This document shows positions 55,217-64,000 of a DNA stretch of 64,000 bases, piece by piece (the first letter of the stretch is position 1; the number at the start of each line of letters is the position of its first letter). The notes below the pieces were generated by a model that did not search any database, was not told where the DNA came from, and saw only the letters and a program-made list of their open reading frames with translations. The position numbers were made by a program, and so were the translations under genes. This DNA comes from Bolinopsis microptera (Eukaryota; Ctenophora; Tentaculata; Lobata; Bolinopsidae): assembly GCF_026151205.1 (NCBI RefSeq), contig NC_087075.1:8421303-8485302 (forward strand). Reading direction: 5' to 3'.

Positions 55217-57584
55217 GTATGTGATTGTGATTGCTACATTTTATCTATCAGATCTGAGCTGTTGACACGATTTAGACGTGGAACATAGATTAGAGTAACA
55301 ATTCTTATCGTGTGATAATCGTGTGATAAGGTTGGCTGGCGGACTGTCGCCTGATCCCGAATCAACACATGAAATAAAAACCGGGTGATCTCGATACTAT
55401 CGGCGTAAACAAAGGCGATATCCAGATAACCCCTAATTAGATTAGAGTTTCACTCCAGCTCACACGTGTTAATAGGGCAGTATTGAGGTTGGATTCCTGG
55501 GTTTCAGGGTTTGTATGAGGTTTCCTGGACTGGCAAGGCTTTCGATTTGCTACAGATATTACACGGTTTTGCGTTTCCTGTTGACATATCTTAACGGCCC
55601 ATGGGAATGGTTAATTCAATTTTCAATGGGATAAGATAAAATTGATAATCATAATCTTGTCTTAATGGTATCCATCCAAATATATTACAGAAGGTTCTCA
55701 ACAAAATGAGAAATGAAGTTACCTCTAGAGTCGAGGGAATGGTCAGTTAGTTAGAGGGAAAACTTTCCGCAAGAATGGTTTCACGTGCACATGCTCCAGG
55801 TTACCTCTTCCTGATGCAACTCCTGAAATAATAATTTTTAGTTATATCTTCGATATTTGAAGGTGTAAATCTGGGATTAAAAATGTGCCAATTTAATGAT
55901 ATCTTTGGTAATGGTCTGTTATATTTATTCCTAGCATGTTGTAACTCATTTCTGATCTAGTATCAACATATTACATTTTTTTAGTTTTAGCAACCTCTGA
56001 AAAAGACAAAATGTCAATAAGGATGAGAAAAGATGTAATGGATTCAGAATTAGGTCATCTATTTATGTGACGTCAATGAAGTGCAATGAATGTAAATGAC
56101 ATTGATGTTATGCAATGTTATGGCAATGTAATGAAGCTTATTTAATATTTAAATGCTACACCGGTAACCCTTTAACTGATGTATAAGTTAAGATTACCAA
56201 GGCCATGAAAGTTTATGTGAATGTAAAGGTGTGAAAGCCAGCAATTAAAACATCAATGGCCATTGGCCAAAAAATAAATGGCCAAATCAATTATTTACGA
56301 ACAAATCCCTTGCCCCCAATTAAAAACCATGGAGTGTGTTGATTGTTGATGATAATTAACCTTAATTAAAAAGCCTCGTAAAACACGTAAAATAAATATA
56401 AATAAATAACAAATAAATAATTGATAAAGAGAGTGAGAGAGGGGCGGCCCAAGATTAAGATATTGGATCTCACAGGCCATGATTTGCAATATCTTAAACT
56501 TGACTCATTATTACTTAACTACTTTATTTACTGTGGTGCTACTGTGGTGGGGAGTGTATGGATCTTAAAATAAAGTATTACATGGTCTGTTAGTTTTCAC
56601 TAAGTGTGAAATTCTAGCACCGTTAACCGTATGACCCTAGTCTTCCATGGGGCCGGGGCCATTGTCTAGAAAATAACAAAGGTTAGTAATTAAGGCCGGG
56701 AGCTAATTTTTAATATTAACTTTTTATCAGCAGTTGTAGAAAGATAGTTTAAGGAACGAAAGGAAATGGTAGACCATCATTAGCTTTAATTTTATATGGT
56801 AAATTTAAGTTTGTGTATTTAATTGGACAATAACCTGAGAACAATCACTGATATTATCATCGATGGTCTTCAAAGGACTTTTATGGTCGATCTGGCGCCA
56901 ACACGGCGGATACAATTAGTGTTTCTACAGTGCAGTTGTTAAGATATTCTTCTTTAAACTTCCCAAAAGTTCAATATTGAACAAATTCTGGGTCACATTG
57001 TACAAGCTAAAATGATCAAATCCGACCATAAATATAATATCTAGCTTAGACCCCTCTCTTGCAACTGTAAACATTTTGCCGGTTCTACCTCACTCTGAAT
57101 ATTATTATTCATAAACTTGTCTCCTGCCTATAGATCGGAAGAGTTATATCATAATACAATTATAAAATGCTCATAGCAATGGTTTGTCATATGCTCACAT
57201 TTTACACACACAAGCTGGTAACTACTAACAGCTAAGTACAAATCTAAAAGCTCATGTGGCTATACGATTACTGAGTACATAACGGTTGTTGATTACACTG
57301 GCAGTCTCAAGCTCTGGCCAGAGTCCAGTAATCCCAGCAATGTCTGGCATGTGTCCAACTCTGCACGTGTTTGGGTCCAGCCATGATGTATTAGATAGTG
57401 GTTGCCGGTTGCACGTGCCGGGCAGGGACCCGAATGGCAGATGATTGCTGAGTAATACGCACTGATTATCGAATGAGGTAATCGAGCATCATGCACTGTA
57501 CAATCTACATTTCTAGATCACATCAACCGTCAATTCGTCCGATTCTGAGCATTCTTTCACTGCTAAATTTGTAGCTTAAGTATT
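55217..57584. other. AT-rich non-coding sequence
   Basis: No gene. Near 56085-56135 the word AATGTAATG/CAATGTTATG recurs several times as a loose simple repeat. Confidence 0.4.
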
Positions 57585-57661
57585 CAGAGCCAAGTAACAG
57601 TGGCTATGGAATGCTTGACTCAGAGCCAAGTAGCTTAACAACTGCTCTGGAATGCTTGGCT
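57585..57661. repeat. Short tandem duplication, ~36-41-bp unit
   Basis: CAGAGCCAAGTA...GGAATGCTTG(A/G)CT occurs twice back to back (57585-57620 and 57621-57661). Confidence 0.8.
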
Positions 57662-58043
57662 CGTGCCCCCTGACACAGACGCCTATAAAATTTATCAAAT
57701 GCTAAGTGAAATCATTAATTGTATTACGTAGAACATAGACTGAGATAATTCTTATCAAAAGCCTTTAAAAATCGCAACCTACAGTGAAACTTCAACCTCA
57801 AATAGCCTTTAAGAATGATTACTTCCGGTAGAACTTGAACTTCAAACTCCGACCAGTTTTTACATATCGAAACACTTCCGAGAATAACTTTTTCAGATAA
57901 AATATACTAAATGTATCCATATTGTCGCCAAAAATAAAATAACCGCACCGGTCTGATTGTAATCTGGTCTAGGCTAGCTCGTTTGGAGGTCGGTATTGAA
58001 CGGTATAATAATGAACTCTACATATTATGAGTATTAAAAGCGT

Positions 58044-58378
58044 CTACCATCCACGACATTCCAAAATTTGAAGGAGTGGCACTTAATCATAACCTCTCAC
58101 GATCACTCTCGATCTACAGACTTAAACGTTACGATAGGTAAACTGTTTGGAAGATGTTTCTCAACCTTCCCATATGTTCTGATAGGTCAGCTCAAAATAA
58201 ACTCTGATGTCGGAGCTGATCAGAACCTATGGGAAAGTTGCGCAACATCTTCCAAACAGTTTAACTATCTTGCAGTTTATATCTCACTATTCACTATCTA
58301 AATTGAGATTGATGGTACTAGAGCAGAGGTTATGATTAATTGCCACTCCTTCAAATATAGGATCGTCATAGATGGTAG
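58044..58378. mobile_element. 335-bp imperfect palindrome (foldback MITE)
   Basis: CTACCATCCACGACATTCC at 58044 and TTTGAAGGAGTGGCACTTAA at 58067 are answered in reverse complement at the right end (to 58378). In the middle, AAACTGTTTGGAAGATGTT pairs with AACATCTTCCAAACAGTTT around a short loop. Arms match at their ends and centre and have diverged between. It could fold into one long hairpin RNA. Confidence 0.85.
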
Positions 58379-58539
58379 GATTGCTCCACTTCTCTCCGCC
58401 CACACAGAGGGTGCTGCAACTGCAAGATTCTCTGGCATTTTGCCCTACCTTGATTTTAAAAGTTTGCAGAAGCCTGCTGCAACTGGCTCCTCAGGTTGAA
58501 CTCTGCAGACTGCAATCATGTATTAGATTTGACATAAAC

Positions 58540-59180
58540 GCCAACATCAAAAACGTCAAATTTAGCGACTTTTAAATCAAAGTTTGGCGGCAGAACCCTT
58601 CGCAGGTAAGTTACTAAATTAGGCTGTCAACCGGCTTGATATTGTACATTTACCAAAATGTTTGATTAAAAATCAACTCTTGGTTCCATGATTAAGACTC
58701 GATCGAATGTACAGGAACAGTGTTCTCTGTACTATTTAGAGTAAAACTTTCTTCACTAAAAAATCCAATCTCACAATTTATGTTATTACTTTTGTTTGAG
58801 TAGCTCGCCACTTTCCGTGAATAATGGTAGAAGTTAGTGCCTTTTGGCAACCGTTTATGATCTCTCAGCTAGTTTGGGGGCAACTTTTCCGGTCTAGACT
58901 CAAATTCACGATTTACGTTATTACTTTTGCCCTTTGAGTGCCAGTTTCAATATGGAATAATGGACGTCGAGAAAATGAGCCAAGATGTGACACAAATGTC
59001 AAAACATCGTAAACGTCAAATACAGCAATTTCTTTTTGATTAAATTTTGGCAGCCGAGTTTCGACAAAACCAGCCGCGAATAAGTTGCTGAATTAGACTA
59101 GATCAGCTTGACAGTTTACATTTACCAAAATCATCTCTTCTACTCCCAATCTTTATAAATGTGTTTAACTTGGCTCCCAT
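58540..59180. repeat. Diverged tandem repeat, ~430-455-bp period
   Basis: CGTCAAAT(T/A)..AGC.A, AA.TTTTGG...GCAG and TTACTAAATTAG/TTGCTGAATTAG followed by ACATTTACCAAAAT occur near 58553-58660 and again near 58999-59135. The 200-bp segment between (58790-58985) recurs at 60472-60680. Confidence 0.65.
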
Positions 59181-60068
59181 AACGACTCGAGCAATATTCA
59201 ATTTTTCTTTGGCCCACAAAAAAGCCAGAAATTTTACATATTAACCGAAGAATTGTGGCTGACCTTCGAACATATCAAAGGAAATACTTTAAATATTTGT
59301 TAAGTGGGTATGATGAAGTCAGAGGAGGTACCAATGGACTCAGCCCTTTATTTTAAAGTAAATACTTATGACTTCGTGGGCAGTCTGACCGTCATACCAC
59401 CGTCACCCAGAATTAGTCGGTTAAATTTAACATTTTAACCGAAATAAAGGCCTTCATTGTTCACATTGTTCTTCTTCTTGGACGGCCGTGATGTAAGTTG
59501 CAGTTTAGAGTCTCAGACAAGTGGTTACAAAATTAGTTAATCGCTACACCTCCCCAAAGAGGATATAATAGCAAAAATCTTTTAGTTTCTGAGAACCAAT
59601 AATTAGATTGGTAGCTATTTTACCTCTTAAATAATACAGAACCAAATACCAATAGTCCGTACTGATCTCATAGGATTCTCAATATTACAGTTTGGAGAAA
59701 CAACAGATCTGTATTTCCTTACCATACTTCCGGAGAGGACAACATTACAACATACGATTGATAAATTCTCCGGTTAACATCATTTCAGGTGGCCCGGACA
59801 GCTCTTCTGACCCCTTCAGGGTTGTTAGGATGAGTGGACTGTAGTGAGTGCTCTACGTCATGAGTAGTACTGAGCCCAGCCCCCAGCACTTCGAATTATT
59901 CAGAATCTCGACCATTATGTTGCATATTCAGTATGCTAAACACTAATATTCCTAATCATTATCCAGAAGTATCTCGTACACAAGCTCACTTATTCAGAAA
60001 ACAGCTCTCGTAGATCCACATGACACGCTGGTAGACGACAGACTTGTGGACCTACATCACACACTGTT

Positions 60069-60398
60069 ATGGTGTTTAGGGGGTCCAGTGTTTACTGTTT
60101 TCTGGGGAACTACACATGGTGTGCAGGACTAGGGATAGCAGCCGCAAGAATGGGGAGGCAATGCTCAATGATCTGTCAACATGTGACAAACTATACAGGA
60201 TACCCCAAATACGAAGATGACGCCACCGCTGATGACATTGTGAGCAGTTACTCAAAACAGACAGCTGAGCCAAAATTCGCGGGAAAGTTTAGTAGGAGAG
60301 GGGAGGGGCATAACATGATGCAGAATTATGCAGAATTATGCCGGGTGTACCCTTATAAATGGGTTTTAAAATTAAAAGTTTCATATTTTATTGGTTAA
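60069..60398 (+). other. Unsupported 109-codon ORF
   Basis: Open from an ATG at 60069 (MVFRGSSVYCFLGNYTWCAG). No domain, no splice partner, and overlapped by a minus-strand frame. Possibly an exon fragment; more likely chance. Listed because it is one of the few longer frames in the right third. Confidence 0.12.
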
Positions 60399-60471
60399 GT
60401 GTCTCTGATTACGCGGCCAAAGTCCCATGGTATATGTATACCACCACAATGTTTGGGTTGTGGTCCTAAAC

Positions 60472-60680
60472 CTTAGTTTGAGTAGCTCGCCAGTTTCCGT
60501 AAAGAATGGTAGAAGTTGGTGCCTTTTGGCGACCGTTTATGTTCCCTCAGCTATTTGGGGGCAATTTTCTCCGGTCTAGACTCAAATTTTCAGGAGTTAT
60601 GTACTTTTAGTTTTGGATTTTGGGAATTGGGTGCCAATCTCTATATATGGGATAATGCGTCGAAGAAATGAGCTAACAGA
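60472..60680. repeat. Second copy of the 58790-58985 repeat
   Basis: TTTGAGTAGCTCGCCA, AATGGTAGAAGTT, GTGCCTTTTGGC and CCGGTCTAGACTCAAATT occur in the same order and orientation in both, about 1.7 kb apart. A dispersed, non-coding family. Confidence 0.8.
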
Positions 60681-61296
60681 TTTAAGCGAACAGAAAATAC
60701 AAAATCTCCTTCTTTTAGGCACTGTTAAGATCCACAGTGAATCATGACATATAACCTTGCTTCAACGTACACTTTACGTAAATTATGTGCGGGAAATATG
60801 AAATATTTATGCGTATATTCCCAAATAAGGAAGCAAGAGTCCGTGCATTCCAAGGGATAAATTCTAGTTGTTGACAAGTCATGCTGCATTTGCAGGATGC
60901 AAAGAATCGAGTGCTCAAGTATAAGTGTATGTTCTGGTGTTCTTTAGTTATACTGGACATGTAATACACACTTGCAACACTAAATGTAACTCATAGTTAC
61001 TGAGTACACATTCTTAAATGCGACATGTCCATGGATTTTAGAGAGATGAGGCCTGCCATGGAGATATGGCAGCAACACTGCACATAGCATGACGTCAGGT
61101 TCTGCTGAACTGTCTAGAGCTAGACCAATTACGAACTTAAGAGATAATTTGAGCTTTTGGTAGCGTGAAGCCCCTCCCTCCTCGTGTTGGTTTGCTTTAA
61201 CACCTAAAATGTCTTCTTGTCATCGGGAGAGAAATAAATTAAACACCGAGATTCTCAGAACATTTAGAAATTCTCTTATTCTAAGATCAAAGAAAG

Positions 61297-61440
61297 ATGA
61301 GTTTGTCTCCAATCAATCGCCGTGGTAAACAAGGTTTCCGTAAGTTTCAAAATAAAGATGATGCGATGATTCTCCCTGTTCCCTCAGGCTACCCAAATGA
61401 GATTGATGATGATCGCATCTCTGATGTTATCCTATTGTGA
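61297..61440 (+). CDS. Possible small protein gene, 47 codons
   Basis: ATG at 61297 reads MSLSPINRRGKQGFRKFQNK, then DDAMILPVPSGYPNEIDDDR and ISDVILL with a stop at 61440. The basic-then-acidic layout looks coding. The frame contains GTAAGT at 61340 and a strong pyrimidine-rich acceptor (CTCCCTGTTCCCTCAG) ending at 61387, so a 48-bp segment could be spliced without changing frame. No family recognised. Confidence 0.3.
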   Translation: MSLSPINRRGKQGFRKFQNKDDAMILPVPSGYPNEIDDDRISDVILL

Positions 61441-64000
61441 TCTGCCATAAGTCGGAAATTTGATTTCTGTAATGCTGGCAGAGTTCCAAATTGAACTGAT
61501 ATGATGACTCAACCCAAGTTTAACAACATACCTCAAGTCTCAACTTCTGAACTCTGGCTGATACCCTATAAATGCTGGCAGACATGGCTTTATGTAATCT
61601 TATTATCATGAAATCAATATCATTAAATTTAATACTTTTAAGCCAAATTACGTTTCCCAGATACATCAACAACGGAATTCGGAAAAAATGTAAATATTTT
61701 TCCTCTGCACTGGTACCTCTTCTACCGGTCGACTAACGTCAACTTCTCTCTTTTTCTTACAGCCCGACCTTGACAACGCTAGTTTAACCTGGGTAAATAG
61801 TTACGGGATCCGAGCCAAAGTAATCTCACTTGTCATGCATTATCTGCCGATCAATCATTGTCATAGTGGTCACGTTATTGCGGATAAGTTAAAATTGAAA
61901 CTCTCAGTGCGTACGATGACATCAGTCTTACATGCTATAAAGTGTTCAGGCGATAAGGTTTGAAAATTCTTAAATATTCGGGGGGAAAGCTAAAATTTGT
62001 GGACTATCATGTGCCCTGGAGATAAAATTAAAACGGTGCCAAATAAAATGCTATTGTTAAAATTTTCCTAATTTTATCAGGAAAGAGTCTGAAATCTGTC
62101 CTGGAGAATCAAAACCAAAACTTGGTCTACTGATGAATGCCCATCTTCGGAGTTTAATACTTTAATACACATAAGTCTTAACGGAAATGATTGGTTTTAC
62201 ACTTGAACTGTGTTTTAGTCCAAATCTTATCTTACATTTTAAAATTTAAAACCATATAAATCATAACTCGAAAACCGATCACTGCACCTTAATAGAACAC
62301 GATCTTCTTACGAGGAATTAATTCTTCAACTGATGTCCTTTATGGTTACCTTTTTACCTCAATTCACCACGTCTGGACGTCCGGGTCGACCGGTCAACAA
62401 GCATCAAAACCATACCGCATATTTCACATATTTCACATAGTTAGCAAGTCTATAAAACCTGAATACCACGATGACATAACATCTATTTCTAACCGCCCCT
62501 CCCCCACTTTCCACCTACGATATTCGGCAGGTTATATATACTCCCAGGGGGTCTTGGCAAACTATCAAGTTCCCCACATTACTTACAATCATCTCTCCGT
62601 CACATGACATCTCACAGCATATTATAAGTGATCTCTTACGTAACGGCCTTGAGACGTATGACTGACGAGAATAGTGATGTCGGTGTTGTCATGGTGATCA
62701 AATATTAGGTCAAATTCTTTTAACAACAAGTTATTTGTCTTGTTCGATCACCATGCCAAATAGTTTGGCAGTTGAGAATGTTCTATTGACTTATTAAAAA
62801 TTACCAGTAACATTGAATGGGAGACTCGCTTTGTGAGTGTATCCAACGTGAAAAAGTGTCATTGTACTCTCAGAGCAGCTATTGTGTGGATAATAAGCAT
62901 CAATGGTTGATTTCTCACGGGCTGTTTAACGATGATATGTATTCGAAACTGGTGATTGCGTGCATGCGATGAAGTCAGTGTAAAAATACAAACTGGACAT
63001 CTTCCAGGATGGAGCCAGGCCTGCTTGTCATTGGAGCTGACCACGTGATAGAGCTATGTTATTTTGTGCATTGTCATAACTACTAACGATAAACTGTAAC
63101 CGACCGAGACCGACCTGGATCATTACGAATATCCTTATCAAATTATTCAGATAGCTACTCATGCGCCCTCCTGACAGGCGTGAATTTTTCCCAATTTTCC
63201 CAGAAGAAACTTTTAACCAATAACATGACTTCCTCGAACCCCTAAATGGTATAAAGTTGAACTAAACCCAATATAAATATATTTATTTGGCTTATGGAAC
63301 CACCTGGAGTACAGAACCACACCACTTTATTATATGATATTCATACATTGGCACACTGCCGAACTAATTTCAGCCCTTCAACTCTTTACTTCGATATATA
63401 TAAATTAAGAGCTTTCTAGGTTATACCACGGTGGTTACTAGGCTAGGTCAATTTATAGTTATAAAGCACATCTTTGGTCAAGCTCATCTAACCAACAGGT
63501 GAGATCACATGCGATGATCTCGACGGTCACAGAGCTTTTTTTCTTGATCACGTGACATGTTTTAGCCAATGAGTGCGGGTTGTCACCCATTGCAGCAGGT
63601 GCAAGCTCTGAAGTATAATAGTAGAGATGGCTCCAAGCCAACAATCAAGAACTTGCACCAGTAATCATTTTCATGGTTAATAACAGTCGGCTGCATCGGA
63701 ATATTTTGACGAAGAATTTCACCATATTACGCCGGCAATAACAAGAATTCTTAGACATTTTTCGATAAAATTAGCCTGCTTTTCCGTTCGTCTGGTTAAT
63801 AACGAGCTAAATATGTAAAAATTTCATAACCGTTTCTTGTATCAGGTATTTAGGCATATTATCATATTATGATTATGCTACTTCTAGACACAGCGCAGTA
63901 AAGAATGGCTAAATATATCCATTTCCAGGTGGGCGGTATAAATCAAACTGATTGTAGGGAGAAAACAACTGTTCTTCCCAGAAAGAGAGTTCATAATTCA
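61441..64000. other. AT-rich non-coding sequence to the window end
   Basis: Isolated promoter-type words only: TTATATATAC near 62530, CACGTGA at 63042 and 63549, and CCAAT at 63565 followed by a TATAATAG near 63616. No long frame or repeat. Confidence 0.4.

Overview
The window is animal nuclear DNA. It holds intron-containing genes, an intronless rhodopsin-type GPCR, a Golgi sulfotransferase, long AT-rich spacers, satellites and nested transposons (LINE, Penelope-like, mariner, Mutator/FLYWCH, MITEs). The spread of element types suggests an invertebrate. I lean to a cnidarian-like or other early-branching animal, but that is a weak inference and no species can be named. I see no bacterial operons, rRNA or CRISPR arrays.
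Layout. 1-6.3 kb: decayed minus-strand LINEs, with a 5'-truncated LINE (2371-6035) inserted into an older one. 6.9-11.5 kb: a Penelope-like element whose reading frame is split by a 2.2-kb DNA transposon carrying two opposed arrays of one ~18-bp motif. 12.2-17.2 kb: a pile of TIR elements, including a 2.6-kb mariner-type relic with perfect 34-bp ends. 18.9-19.9 kb: the GPCR. 20.5-24.5 kb: a 366-bp satellite of about 11 units.
24.9-35.6 kb: one minus-strand gene, reconstructed from seven phase-compatible exons (about 490 codons). A ~5.8-kb intron contains two plus-strand genes: a PARP-like two-exon gene and the sulfotransferase. Another intron carries nested Mutator/FLYWCH transposons, whose edge lies next to (and may supply) a splice acceptor.
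36.4-43.5 kb: a block bounded by perfect 39-bp inverted repeats. Inside are an array of TTTGTCACA motifs, GTCAATTAAT tandems, a 20-bp GGACA-type tandem, a 3.2-kb purine-only satellite and a decayed copy of the first exon of the 25-36 kb gene. 43.9-64 kb: mostly non-coding and AT-rich, with one 213-codon orphan ORF, a few small possible exons, CACGTGA/CCAAT/E2F/TATA clusters that look like promoters, a 335-bp palindrome and small duplications.
The clearest host genes are the seven-exon gene, the GPCR, the sulfotransferase and the PARP-like gene. No pathway links them. The most striking theme is non-autonomous elements built of spaced, orientation-switching short motif arrays, which look like transposase-binding subterminal repeats.
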